A stretch of 64,000 nt of DNA from Chrysoporthe austroafricana. Taxonomy: Eukaryota; Ascomycota; Sordariomycetes; Diaporthales; Cryphonectriaceae. The stretch covers positions 4,768,383-4,832,382 of the forward strand of contig JYIP02000004.1 in NCBI GenBank assembly GCA_001051155.2, read 5' to 3'. Below the pieces are notes generated by a model. That model was not told the origin of the DNA. It saw only the letters and a program-made list of their open reading frames with translations, and did not search any database. Below, one piece after another: positions 44,794 through 57,499 of this stretch. Position 1 is the stretch's first letter; each line of letters begins with the position of its first letter. The translations under genes and the position numbers were made by a program.

Positions 44794-45238
44794 TATTATA
44801 AACGCTGTAGCAAGCCAAAAAGGTGCCGTAAGGTTAAAGGGTTTATGCTAGCAAGGGCGGTACCAAATATAAGCCTTGAATACTGAAATACGATTTAACG
44901 AGTATCGCAATATTTACAAATCTTATATAACTATTAATAATAGGGTCCAATTAATACTTAAATTGATAACTAAAGAGCTATTGCTATCTATCTGGTAAAC
45001 GTCTAGTCTTTATATATCCAGCTTTTCAGTATAGGATTACTGGCTTATTAAGTAAGCTAGTAAGCTTAACTTACCGGCTCACTTGGTAATCCAATAATCC
45101 TTATCTTATCTAACCTTAACTTTAGCTTATATAAGCATTTATCGGGTTTTGCAGCTAAGCTTGAAAATCCCGGTACTAAATGGGTCGTTTTGAGTAGTTT
45201 TGGTACTGTATCCTGGTTTTGCATATTAGCTTATAATA
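44794..45238 (-). repeat. 3' LTR of element X
   Basis: A 445-bp LTR starting TATTATAAACGC (TG changed to TA) and ending TTATAATA. It matches 51857-52301 over its whole length with scattered differences, mostly transitions. It is preceded by the target copy TTTAT. Confidence 0.88.
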
Positions 45239-45259
45239 TTATCTCCCGTTTTATCGGTT

Positions 45260-45849
45260 AATATCCTTATCAATTTCTGTAAGCTTTCCTAGTCCTTTTT
45301 CTTACTTATCGTGCTTTCCTGATCAGAATATCGGGTAAAGTGCAAAAAAAACGTTTGCTCAAAATCCAGTATCGTAATTCTCTTTTAAAGGCGATTTTCC
45401 AGTATGCCGTTTAAATGCTTTCCTATTCGTTTTGTAAGGATTGCGGTATTCCGGTTTGCTAAGTTTTCGAACGGGATTTCTTTTGTTATTCGGAATGCAT
45501 ACGGCTTAATTATTCCTATTATAATATATTGGGCATTATTCCCGATAAATTGCGTAAGATAGCTTATTATTATAAAAAACTGGAAAATAAACTAGAAATA
45601 ATAGAAGAGAAAGTTTTCTATTTTCGATATTAAAAGCGTATATAGTATAAGAAAATAATACGGGCCGTTTATTAAGGGATTAATAATATAGAAAAGCTAG
45701 AAAAGCTAGAAGCCGAAAAAGCTAAAAAGGAACGTTATAAGGCCGAAGCCGAATATCGTACTATAAAGCTTTTTGTTTTTAAAGGTTCTTTTCCTGAGAA
45801 TTTCGATTTTAAAGCTGCTTTATAGCAATTTAGTTCCGAAATTGATTAA
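45260..45849 (+). pseudogene. Antisense Cys-rich coiled-coil ORF in X
   Basis: Degenerate ORF on the strand opposite pol, between the pol end and the 3' LTR. With frame changes it reads FCKDCGIPVC, then CYSECIRLNYSYYNILGII in place of a C-x2-C-IR...CD pattern, then IAYYYKKLENKLEIIEEKVF, IEKLEKLEAEKAKKERYKAE and FVFKGSFPENFDF before TAA at 45847. The Cys pairs followed by a long charged helix resemble a protein type seen beside retroelements in many ascomycete genomes. Element W carries the same ORF (53050-53330). Its function is not known to me; a nucleic-acid-binding role is inference. Confidence 0.6.
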
Positions 45850-46189
45850 TTTATTGCTATTTCAGAAATTAAGCCTGAAAATGCAGCCGGTTTTTCTAGT
45901 ATTAATTATCTTTCTAATTAATTAGTAAATCTTTTTAATTAATTATTCTTTTATTCCAATACCGAGCGCTAATTAATAATAACGTTTTACTATTTGCAAT
46001 TTTATTTGATTAATTACGAATTTTTCCTTACTAATATAGGTTTGCTTATATTAATATTATAGCAAGCTTCCTGGTTAAATTATTTAACTAGTTAGTCTAT
46101 TTTATTAAGAGAATTTTTATATTCTAATAGCCGCTTTTTCCTAGTAAATCTGGAATGCTTATTTCGCATTAGCCAAATTCTTAATTAAT

Positions 46190-49100
46190 TCTTAATTATT
46201 TTCGCTTAAATAATATCTTTTCTATTTGATTAAATATTTCCTATAGTTTATTAATTCTCGATATTTAAGGATTCGTTCTATTTCGTATTCTGGTTCGTTA
46301 TTTTCTACCCGTACTATATTATTTATTTCGGCTATCTTGAATACGGGTTTAAGAAACGAAATATGAAAGATTGAATGGATTTTTATTCCGTAAAATAATA
46401 TAAATTCAAAATTAATATCTGAGATTTTTTTCAGGATTTTAAATAATCCGAATTTTTTATAATTTAGCGAGTAAAAGGGTTTAGTTATTTTAATATATTC
46501 TTTTTGTCGAACGAAATAAATTTTATTTCTTTCTTGCAAAATTAGTTTTTCAATTTTTTTGGAATTAGCGTATTAAGTTATTCTTTCTTATATAAATTTT
46601 AATTCTTCTTGCAATTCTTTTTGTATTTTCTTAATTTTCTTAATCCGTTTCTTTGCTACTTTTGCATTTGCTTCTAGTAATTCATTATAATAAGCTATCG
46701 GATTATAGCCATATAATATATAAAATAATAATTTCTTTATCGTACTTATATTTGCGCTATTATATACGAATTATATTAAAGGTAATAAGTTAACTTAATT
46801 ATCCTATTTGTAATTTATATAATATTATAAGTATTGCTTAATAATTTAATTCGTTCGTTCTATTTGCCTGTCCGTTTATAAGTGGAATGCTATAAATATT
46901 TTTTATTGCATTCCGAATAATTTCGTAAATAAAATCTAAAAGTTTAATGCAAATTTCCTATCTTTATCGGAAATGATTTCTTTAAGCATACTATAATTAG
47001 CTATAACCGTTCTCAAGAATATATATGCAAGATCTTCTGCTATGCTGCTTTCCTTATAAGGAAAGAAGTAAATATACTTGCTTAGTTTGCAAATTACTAT
47101 TAGAATATTATTATATTGCATTTTAATTAAGAGTTTTCGTAAATAAAATAGCTTAATAATGAAATCCTAGCTAATAAATTGCCAAACTGCTTCTAAAATA
47201 GGAAATAGTTAGAATAATCTATAGGGCTTATAATATTCAATTTTATTTTTCTTGCAGCTATTGCATTCCCGTAAGATATTTTTAATTTTCTTTCTAAAAC
47301 CTAATAAGTTCTAATATTTCTTAATTCTTTCGTATATAGCTCTGATTTCCTAATAGCTATATGCGAATGCATTATATATATTTTTGATATATTCGTCTTA
47401 TTCTTTCGTTATTATATTTTTTAGTTTCTTTTTATTATTAAATATTCTAATAATTGTATTGAATTCCCTAGCTTTATTTATAAGATTGCTATCCTTATTT
47501 TATTGGAAAATATTTTATAGCTCTTTCGGCTTTATATCTTAATAATTTAATCGCTTGCTAAATGCATTTGCTTTGCTATTTTCCGATCCTTTATAATAAA
47601 CGATTTTTAAATTAAATTGTAAAAGGAATTCTGCTTATCTGATTTATCGTTTATTCAGGATTTTCGTTATTATAAATATTATTAAGTTTTTATAATCGGA
47701 ATGCATTATAATCTAATATTTTATTCCGATCAAATAGTGCTGCTATTTTTCGAATGCTTTTACAATTGCTATTAATTCTTTATCCGGGATGCCGTAATTG
47801 AGTTCTGAATCGCTCAGTTTTTTCGAAAAGTTGCTTACGATCTTAAAGCGTCCTTAATCGTCTCGTTAACCGAGCTATCCCCTTAATGCATAGTCTAATA
47901 TATCGGTTTCGATTTCAAATAGTTTGTTTGGATCTATTTCGCAAAATATGGGTTCTGATATTATTTATTTTTTAATTTCGTCAAATGCTTTTTACGCTTA
48001 TATTTATTCGAATTTTCGGTTTTTTTTTGTAAAATCCGTAAAAGAGTATGCAATTCAGCTATAGCCCTGAATGAATTGCCAGTAAAAATTAATATAATTA
48101 AGGAATATTCTAATTTCTTTTATCTTTTCTAATATAAGCTATTCTTTTATTGTTTGGATTTTATCTTTTTATATACTAATCTTGCTTAATTCTATTATAT
48201 AGCCAAAGTAATTAATTTTTTATTAATAGAAACAATACTTGCTTAACTTAATTAAGAACTTATTATCTTATAAAATCTGAAATATTTGCTATATATGCTA
48301 TTTATAGAATTTAAGGTTTTTTGAATAAATAAAGATATTATTAAAGTAAACAATAATAGTAATATTTAAGTATTTGCAGAAAATATTATTAATTATTTCT
48401 TGAAAAGACGCAAGTATATTAATTAATCCAAAAGGTAAGATTACGTATTCGAAATATTTATAATGAATCCTAAATGCTATTTTCCAAATATCGTTTTCTT
48501 TAATCCTAATATAGTAATATCCTTCCTTAAAATCGAATATAATAAATTAATTTATTCCGATTAATCGATCTTATATTTCCCTTATCAGAAATAAAAGATA
48601 GCAGTTTTTTATTATAATATCGTTAAGCTGCTTATAATTTATATAAAGTCGGAATTTACTATTTTTTTTTGGTACGAATAGGATTGGATATCTTGCCGGT
48701 AATTGCGATTTCCGTATATAGCTTCTTTTTAGATTTTCGTTAATATATTCCCTAAATGCTTTAAGTTTCGCTTAATCGAATTTGTAAATAGAGTAATTTT
48801 TAAGCTTTATCCTTTTTTTCAATAGGATTTTATAATCAAAAGGGCCGTATTTTAATAAACCGGTATCAAACTTCCTTTGCTATAGTTTTTTGAATTCGTA
48901 ATACTTTTTTAGTACGTTTTTGAATTCTAGTAACGGTCTTTTTTCGTTTTCTGAGATTTAGAAGAATAAGAGGTACCGTTAAGCGTATTTCCTTTCTATT
49001 ACTTCTTTTCTTCGTCTATATATCCTAGTTTCCGGTAGCCTTAAGTGTTTATTATTTGTAAAGCCAAATTTCTTTTCGTAATTTTCTTATGCTTGCTATA

Positions 49101-50800
49101 CCGGAAGCTGAATTTCCTTATAATTCTATAGTTTATATAGTTTCGTAACGCTCTATACCGGATTAGCCTTTTGCTAACCGCTAATCGCTTGAATTCTCAG
49201 TCCGTTTTTAATTTATGCTTATAGGTTCGAAATATCCGTAACCTTTTTTTATCGTTTAGCAAGTATTTCTGCTTTAAGGGTATATTTAAGCTTATTTGAG
49301 CGCATATTTTTAATATTATCCTCAATAATTAAGTCTTTTCTTATTCCGTTAATTGTAATTATTTCAATAAATATAGCTTATTTCTATAAAATCTGGCTAA
49401 TAGTCTAATTAATATAAGGATTATATTCTTTAAATTAAAATATTCTTAAAATCAATTTATATTATACTGTATTTGTAATATCGAAAATAGTATTTGTTAT
49501 AAAGCTTTGGATCGAAATAAGTAAATAATTAGTTTCTATATCGATTATACTAAAATTATATATAACCGCTTTTCTTTTTACAGTATTGAATCTATAAAGA
49601 TCTTTTTTTTGTATCCAAAGGATTTATTCCTTATTAATAACTTTTGGCAAAATAAAATTTCTTTATACGTTACTATCTAATAACGCGCTATAATATTACC
49701 CGTTTATATATGCATTTAGTATAATATATTCCTTGTCTTTTTTGGTAGTAATATATAAAGACTTCGTAGCCTTAATCGGCTATTATTTTATTATAAACGA
49801 TCTTTCTCTTTTAAAGTATTTTGGGCTTATTTCGCTATTTGCCTTGCTAATCTTCTTGCTTGGCTTTATACGTATTGCTTTGCCTTTTCGGCTTTCTGCA
49901 ATCAGTATTATTCCTTAGCCTTATCTTGTATATAAATAGAATATGCTATAATATAATATTATTCCCAAATCGTTCTTCTCTGAATATATTTCCAAAAGCA
50001 ATTATTTAGTAACTTAATATATGCATTATTATATTCAATATACAAAACTTTTCTGTATTTATTCTGAAATTCTATAATAGGTTAAATTAATTAATCTTAT
50101 TCTCTAATTAAGAATTAATTATATTCGACCTTTTCGCTAAAATATATCTAGCAATTGTAATATATATAATATATCCAGGCAAATTCGTAATATCGAGAGT
50201 ATAAGTAATTAATCCTTTTATTTTCTTAAAGTCTATATCCGCTATTCTGAAACGGAATGCTTTGGAAAAGTTCTTCTAGAATAAATTTGTATACGAAATA
50301 TTCTATTTCCGTATACTTGGTTATCCAATTACGGTTCTTGGGGTAATTCGATTTAATATGCTAAGCAATTAGTTTTCCTATTTTTTCGATAAGTCCCTTT
50401 TCGAATATCTGGGTTAGCAAGTTATCTAGCTATCTGTTTTGTAATATCATTTTGTCGAATATAGTATTGAGTATTAGTACTTATATATTAAATTCTTCTT
50501 TTATTGCCTTTTCCTATCGCTAGTCGAAATATATTTTTAAAGGAAATCTTCTTAAATCCTCTCTTTTAATATATAGCAAGTCGCTTAAGCAATCCGAATC
50601 GCTATCGTTTATAGCCGTATTGTAAAGTAAGCCTTTTCTTTTTATAACAAATTGCTATTATCCTTTAAATTTGCATAAAAATTATCTTAAACTTTCTTTT
50701 GCCGAAAGGTATAATAAATAATAATCTTAGTAGCAAGCTATCCAGCTTACGCTATTATAGTTAGGATTTGCTGCTTATTTCGGTTAGATATTATTGCTTA
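46190..50800 (-). pseudogene. Degenerate pol of chromovirus X
   Basis: RT is marked by YFNNIFIYSKN at about 48360-48317 (normally YLDDILIYS). Integrase core: ILIVICKLSKYIYFFPYKES and EIISDKDRKFA within 47121-46936. The C-terminal end at 46539-46222 reads LNYKKFGLFKILKKISD, IKIHSIFHISFLKP and YEIERILKYR, the typical region before and into a chromodomain. Stops are dense; start and end are estimated. Confidence 0.78.
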
Positions 50801-51800
50801 ACTGATTGGGTTCTTATTGCTAAGCAATATTAATCTGTCTTTCCGGGACTAGTTTCTATTCTTGCTTCTTTTTCTCTTAATAGCAATTGCGAGCAATATG
50901 CCCCTTTTTGCTACAATTATAACAAGTAATTCCCTTGCATTATTCTCGTATAAAGGCATCCAGTTTTATAAGTTCAGCATGCATAATGCCCGAATAAGCT
51001 ATATTATTCCGTTTTTTCTATTAGAACTTGCATTTCTCTGAATTAAATTAATATTTTAAGGCATTGCTATAATTCTTCTATCATTATTAGCGCTACTTAT
51101 AAAATCGATTATTAATACGAACTGCCTTATTGATAAATTCGCTAAATTCTTTAAATCGGTTTTCTTTATAGAATTCGTTCTTAATTTCTTCTTTAAGTCC
51201 TAAATAATAAGCGTTTATAAGAAATTCGTTCTCGTAATCGAAATAAGCGATAATCTATCGGAACTTGGCCGTATAGTTTGCTATTAATCTTGTTTGTCGG
51301 AATGCTTCCAATTGCTGTATTGCAATGCGTTGCTCGTCCGGGTTTCCGAAAATTTTAATAAGGGCTTCTCCGAAATTGGAATAATGCTAGAAAATGCGTT
51401 TGGTATTTTCGGAACGGAATGCGTTATCGTTATCCAAGTAATTACGAAAAGTAAGTTCTTATTATTAGAATGCTATTCTCTCGAATCGGCTTCTTGCAAA
51501 ATCGATCTTATTATAAATAGTCTTAAACTGAATACTATAATGCTTGAAATAAGCTTTGAATTGAATTAAAAAGGCTTGGAGATCCTTGCAAATACTTTTG
51601 TAAGGCCCAGGCTTATCAAGCTTGAAAGCCTTAGTTTGTTAGAAAGCGTTAAAGCGGAAAACCTTATTCTTAATTTCTTCAAGCTGCTAATGTAAGGCTA
51701 TATTTTATTCCTAGAATTATTTATTAGTAAAGATAACTGGGCTTCTTTCCTAAAAGGCTTAATTGCTAGAAGAAAATAAAATCTAAGGCGTTATTATATT
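50800..51800 (-). pseudogene. Degenerate gag of X with CCHC zinc knuckle
   Basis: The minus strand at 50924-50883 reads CYNCSKKGHIARNC, a complete C-x2-C-x4-H-x4-C nucleocapsid knuckle. The upstream part is helical and broken by stops. The plus-strand open frame at 51294-51569 is only a shadow of this region. Confidence 0.75.
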
Positions 51801-51856
51801 TCTGGTATTGCCCAAAAAGTATATATTAAACTGTCCTTAAATAAGAGTTATCAAAA

Positions 51857-52301
51857 TGTTATAAACGCTATAGCAAGCCAAAGAAATGCTATAAAGTCAA
51901 AGGGTTTATGCTAGCAAAGGCAGTATTAAGTATAAGCCTTAAATACTGAAATACGATTTAACGAGTATCGCAATATTTACAAATCTTATATAATTATTAA
52001 TAGTAAGGTCCAATTAATACTTAAATTGATAATTGAAAAGCTATTGCTATCTATCTAATAAATATCTAGTCCTTATATATCCAGCTTTTCAATATAGAAT
52101 TACCGGCTTATTAAGTAAACTAATAAGCCTAACTTACCGGCTTATTTGGTAATCTAATAATCCTTATTTTATTTAACCTTAACTTTAGCTTATATAAGCA
52201 TTTGTCGGGTTTTGCAGCTAAGCCTGAAAATCCTGGCACTGAATGGGTTGTTTTAAATAGCTTTAGTGCCGTATCCTGGTTTTGCATATTGGCTTATAAT
52301 A
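51857..52301 (-). repeat. 5' LTR of element X
   Basis: A 445-bp LTR starting TGTTATAAACGC and ending GGCTTATAATA, followed by the target copy TTTAT that resumes the LTR of W (TTTATGCTAGCAA). Confidence 0.88.
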
Positions 52302-52306
52302 TTTAT

Positions 52307-52699
52307 GCTAGCAAAAATAATATTAAATATAACCTTGAATACCGGAAAACTTATTAACAAGTATTTACAATATTTATAAGCTTGTATAGCTATTACTTGA
52401 ATGTCTAATAGGGTTTAAATAGTACTTAAATTTTCGATTGAAAAGCTATAATAATTTATTTAATAAATATCCTATTTTTATATATCTAGCTTTTCAGTTC
52501 GAAACCGATAAGACTGCTATCGATATTGTTAGTTTATATAAAACCGTTAAAACCGATAGTAATTTTATCGGTCCAACCCCTAACCCTAAATTACGTAATC
52601 CCTGTAAATATTTCTTGATAAAGTCGTTATATATGCTAACTTATTAGCCCTTCCCGCCTTTTAGTATATTAGCAAGCTATTCTATATTGGGTTATAACA
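52307..52699 (-). repeat. Rest of the W LTR
   Basis: Continuation of the LTR begun at 44741, after removal of X and one TTTAT. It diverges from the X LTR after AGCTTTTCAG and carries CCCCTAACCCTAA at 52577-52589. It ends TTATAACA, the intact form of the family 2 terminus. Confidence 0.7.
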
Positions 52700-52739
52700 T
52701 TATTCTTTTCCTATTAATTAGCATCTCTAACAATTTTCC

Positions 52740-53330
52740 GTAAGGCTTTTATTAACCCTTTCTTTTTACTATTCCTTCTTTAATTAGGATATCTTGCAAA
52801 GTCGAAAAACGTTTTTATAAGAAAACGGATTAGAGCAATACTCTTTAGCTTACGGTTTTTTCTCGCTATTCGGAAATGCTTGCATGCTTTTTCTATTCGG
52901 GTCGTAACCTTTTTTATTACGTTTCGGAAAAGAATTCCTCTCGTTATGCCAAATATATTCGCAGCAAGCGTAGCAATTGCGATATAGCGGGCCTTATTCC
53001 CGTTCAGATATAGCGGATTATAAAATAGCATTCTCAAGTTAAAGCGGAATTGGATGCTATTAAAGAAAAAGCGATATTGGCTAATATTAAAGTTTTTCGG
53101 TTACGGAAATAGCGCTATTTATAAGCCGAGAAAATAGCTCGCGCAATATATCGAGGTCTGGATATTATTGAGGAATTAGAACGGCTGGAAGCAGAGGAGG
53201 CGGAAGAAGAGTATTGCAAGGCTGGGACCGAATATCGTATTTCGGGGCCTTTAGTTCCCGAAAGCCCTTTTCCCGAGAGTTTCGATTTAGATATTGCCTT
53301 ATAGCAATTTAATTTTAGTATCAATTAGTC
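52740..53330 (+). pseudogene. Antisense Cys-rich coiled-coil ORF in W
   Basis: Second copy of the family 2 antisense ORF. The plus strand reads SSRYAKYIRSKRSNCDIAGL, where Tyr probably replaces Cys (TGC to TAC), then VKAELDAIKEKAILANIKVF and IEELERLEAEEAEEEYCKAG and ends in ESPFPESFDLDIAL. Order and spacing match the copy in X, which shows that the ORF is part of the element. Confidence 0.6.
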
Positions 53331-54024
53331 TATTATTAATCCGTTTGCAAGGCATAAAGCTATTCCGAGTCCCTTTAATTATTCTTCTAGCTAATTGATT
53401 AGTTATTTTTCTTAATATTTTCTAAGTGCTTATTATGCATTATTTAGGTTGCTAATTAGTTCTTAGCTGTTTTCGCTTGGGTAATATCTTTTCCATTTGA
53501 TTAGGTATTCTTTATATTTGGTTGATTTTCGATATTTAAGGATTCGTTCGATTTCGTATTCTGGTTTGTTAATTTCGATTTATACCGATTTGTCCGTCCT
53601 AATTGCTTTTAATACTAGTTCGAAAAATAAGATATGGAATACCGGGTAGATTTTCATTTTATAAAGTAATATAAATTCAAAATTAATATCCGAGATTTTC
53701 TTTAAGATTCTGAATAAGCTAAGCTTCTTATAATCTAATAAGTAAGAAAGTTTTATTATTCTGATATATTCTTTTCGACAAATAAGATAAACTTTATCCT
53801 TCCTTTGTAAGATTGGTCTTTTAATTCTTTTGGAATTGGCATATCTTATTATTCTTTCTTATACGAATTTTAATTTTTCTTGAAGTTTTTTCTGAACTTT
53901 CTTAATTTTCTTAGTTCGTTTTTCTGCTGCTTTTGTATTTGCTTTCAGTAGCTCGTTATAATAGGCTATTAAGTTATAGTTATAAAGTGCATAAAACGGT
54001 AATTTTTTTATTATACTTATATTT

Positions 54025-54232
54025 TAATAGCAAAACTTATAAATATAGTAAATTTATAATAAATTCGCTTAATAAATTTATAGTAAATCCCTTAGTAAAT
54101 ATATAGTAAATTTACTAAATGAATGCTATACCCTTATTGGAAGGCTTATATAATGCTTTAATAGGCTTTTAGCATAGTTTACTTTTTTAAGAAAATTATG
54201 CTTTATAATATATTTTAATACGTTTATTATCA
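54025..54232 (+). repeat. 5' LTR of element C
   Basis: A 208-bp family 1 LTR in reverse orientation to those of A, heavily TA-shifted. The left flank is TATTT; the partner copy would lie beyond the window. Confidence 0.8.
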
Positions 54233-56671
54233 ATTAATAGCTACGCTTTATACGCTTTTGCTATATAATCGAGTTTCGATTATCGGCTTTATAAAGCAAT
54301 AGCTTTTATAAGAATATCGATCCTATAAGATAACGGCTTCTATAAAAATATCGGCTTTATAAAGTATTAGCTTTTATAAGAATATCGGTCTTATAAGATA
54401 TTAGCTTCTGTAAAAATAGCATTCCTATAGGAAATATTATAATTATTTATCGATAATTTATTATTAATTTACTATAATAATTACTAGCAATAACGTTTTA
54501 TTATTATAGCCTATCGATTATATCGAAATCAAATATCTTGCTTAAATATACAAGTTTATATAAGCTTTGAATAATCCTAAAAAGAAAGATTAAGTTATAT
54601 CGGATATTAAGATCTTTCTCGAAATCGTATGCGCTTTTGTTAACTGGAAACTTTTAGCCGATCGATACGAAAAAGCGAAGCAGAATTCCAGGGAAACTAA
54701 TGCACTTTTGCAGAAAGCAAAGGCATAGGTAATTAAGTAAGGATAGCCTTTATTGCTTAAGCAGTGAACTTAAAAAGGAAGAAAGTCGAATTTTGACGAG
54801 AATCTATTTTAGTAAATAAGAAAGAATAATACGTTTTAAAAGGATTTTTCCAAATATCGCAAATTTCGATAGCTTGCCGAAATAATAATGGAAAAAAAGC
54901 GAAAATAAATGTTTATAGAAATGAATAAGAGCGAAAATACTTTTCGATTTAATAATTCGGAAAATTTATTAAAAAAATTAGCTTAGCAATAATTTATCGA
55001 AAATCGAAAGTATTATATGCTTGAATATATTAATACTAATAGCAAAATCAAATATATTTATTTATTACGATATTCGACCGAAAATTTAAATTTTAGATTT
55101 ATTAATAAATCCGGGAATTTTTCAATTACAGTAAGAAAAATAAATAAAAGCAAAAGAAAATAATTAATTTTAAGAAATAAATATATTTCTTTCCTTTTAA
55201 TAAAAGCCTAGAATCGGAATACTTTCAAATAAAGTTCCATTATAGCTATTCCGGCTAATTTTATAAATTTTATAGCAGAAAATATATTAATGCTTTAATC
55301 AGATTTATCGGATTATTTATAGCTTTTCGGAAAAGAAAATTATAAGGAAAAAAGACTGGATAAAAGAAAATCGGATAGTCTTATTATTATCTTTCAGAAA
55401 TACCTGACTTTTTCTTTCCCAATTACTAACCTATTGGACCAGTTTTTGCAATAACCCGAAATGAAAGCAATTTACCGAAATAGCTTTATTTCGAAAAAAG
55501 TAATACGTATTAAATTCAAGAAAATATTCCGATTGCAATAAGCTTTCAATATATAAACGCTTTAATCGGAACTTATTAAAAAACCTTTTCCTATTTCGGT
55601 TATAAAATATTACGCTAATAACGGATATCGCTTTATTAAACTAATATTTTCTAATATTAAAAAATATATCCGATAGATATTTATATTAAAAGCAAGAAAT
55701 TAATTAAACTAAAGATTATTTTCAAGTTTTAAGCTAAATATTAAAATTAACTTTAATTTCCAAAAAGAATTAATCGGTAAACTAGATAAACTATTAAATT
55801 TATCGAATTCTAGTAATAGTAAAAGCAATAATTCTCGAAACTTATTATTCGGCTATAAGCAATTCAAAAATCCTCGAATATATCGACTTAATTTACCCAA
55901 ACTTATAGTATTGCTTATTAGCATTAATAGGAAATTCAAAAATACGGTTATAAAGCAATTCCGACTTTATAAGAATTGAAATAACTATATTAATTTAATA
56001 GTCGTATTTATTACAAATAGCAAAATTATTATTTGGAAAGACTTTTAAGCCTTTATAGATTAGTATAAGATATATATAGCTAGAAATACAAAATGCGCTA
56101 AATATTTCAGCTTTCATTTACTTGCTTGCTTAATTAAAATAGTATATATTTAATTCTATTCTATATTATTTTCTTAAAAATATAAAAACTTTATTTTACG
56201 TAAATATAATTAAAGCTAATAGAAAAAGTAATTAAGAAGAGATTTCTCTATATTGCGGAAAACTGCAAAAGACTTACTAAATGCCTAATAATATTCCAGA
56301 AAAAATATATAAAATAACCGTAATATTCTGGAATTTATTTATTATATTTATTAATTTACTAAGCTAGCCGAATATTCAAACTCGTATTTAGCTAGAAATA
56401 TTTAGAATCGGATTAATAAAGAACTAATAGCTAAATATTTCGATAGATTTAGTTAAAATAAAAATGCAAAAGATTTCGAAAAATATTTCAAAGCGAAATA
56501 AAAGATATAGCATATTTTCAAATCAGATTGCATAATAAGACTATTTCGTAAACTTGCGCAACCGGTATAGAAAATTATGCAATCGGCTGCTAATCTTCCT
56601 AATATTAATATTTACTTCCCAATTAATATATTCCTAAAATGCTTTAAAGGATTTAGGCTTTAAGGACTTAA
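54025..56671 (+). mobile_element. Gypsy element C, family 1, plus strand, truncated by D
   Basis: Left part of a family 1 element in opposite orientation to A. The 5' LTR is 54025-54232, starting TAATAGCAAAAC and ending TTATTATCA. The primer site ATTAATAGCTACGC, the leader tandem repeats (54290-54430) and gag follow; the sequence is the reverse complement of A from 42537 down to about 39880. It stops at 56671, where the LTR of D begins in the middle of homology, so D inserted here. It is itself inserted in W at 54024. Confidence 0.8.
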
Positions 56672-56878
56672 TAATAGTAAACGTACTGAAATATATTATA
56701 AAGCATAGTTTTTCCAAGAAAGTGAACTACGCTAAAGCCTATTAGGGCATTATATAAGCCCCCCGGTAAGAGTATAGCATCCACTTAATAAATTCATTGC
56801 ATATTTACCAAAGGATTTATTATAAATTTACCAGGCAAATCCATTACGAATTCACCTCGTCTATAGGTTTTGCTATTA
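56672..56878 (-). repeat. 3' LTR of element D
   Basis: A 207-bp LTR starting TAATAGTAAACGTACTG and ending TTTTGCTATTA, preceded by CTTAA, the expected target duplication, and followed by the family purine tract. Confidence 0.85.
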
Positions 56879-57499
56879 ATTACCGGCCCTTTATAACCTT
56901 TATCTACAAAGGAAGCTAACCGTTAGAGACGTCTTGAATAGCGGTAGTACGATATAGTAAGACTCTGGATTATACGGCAAGAAAAAGCATAACAGCATTA
57001 TTGGACAAAAAAGATTATATAAGAAATAATAATCGTTTCATAAAGCCGACTCGTATTAGAATTCTAATAAGTAAACGTGCTTATGCTAGGGACTTGAATA
57101 ATAAATATGCTTATGCCGGGAACTAAAAGAAAACCTGCTTATGCCGGGAGCTTAGAATTGATTTTCCATTACAATCGGTTTATACCTAGAATGGATAAAT
57201 ATATATAGTATTTGTATATAATAAGGCTAGCCGATATCCAAATATATTTCGGTAATGTTTAATCGTATTTATTGCCGAAATATTTAGTATAAATATAATT
57301 AAAAACTAAAATTGCTCGTAAATATTAATGAAAGGTATAGCTTTCAGATAATAGAGTATTAAGTAAGTATAATAATAATAAATATAAAATAAAGTTATAA
57401 TAGAATATATTAGCATGCAAAGCCGATAGCTGTATATAGTCGTTATATAGCAATATTATAGCTAGTCTTTAATATAAATAGCTAGATTTATAAATTATT

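Larger units (their letters stand above)
44794..52301 (-). mobile_element. Complete chromovirus X (family 2 gypsy)
   Basis: Full-length Ty3/gypsy chromovirus of 7,508 bp on the minus strand, with 445-bp LTRs (44794-45238 and 51857-52301) that start T(G/A)TTATAA and end TTATAATA. The 5-bp target duplication is TTTAT (44789-44793 and 52302-52306). It sits within the LTR of W. Order in transcription: gag with a CCHC knuckle, RT, integrase, C-terminal chromodomain-like end, 3' LTR, with an antisense ORF next to the 3' LTR. All reading frames are broken by TAA/TAG, and the RT box reads YFNNIFIYS. Confidence 0.88.
44741..54024 (-). mobile_element. Element W, family 2 chromovirus, split by X and C
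   Basis: An older family 2 element inserted in B. Its left LTR is in two pieces, 44741-44793 (TATTATAAATGC start) and 52302-52699 (ending GGGTTATAACA), because X inserted in it. Internal sequence follows from 52700: an antisense Cys-rich ORF remnant, then the pol C-terminal region at about 53440-54010, closely matching X at 46190-46780. At 54025 element C interrupts it. Its remaining pol, gag and other LTR are not in the window. Confidence 0.75.

Noticed and set aside
51294..51569. Plus-strand ORF of 91 codons in element X
   Set aside because: Shadow of degraded gag on the minus strand; no counterpart motif.
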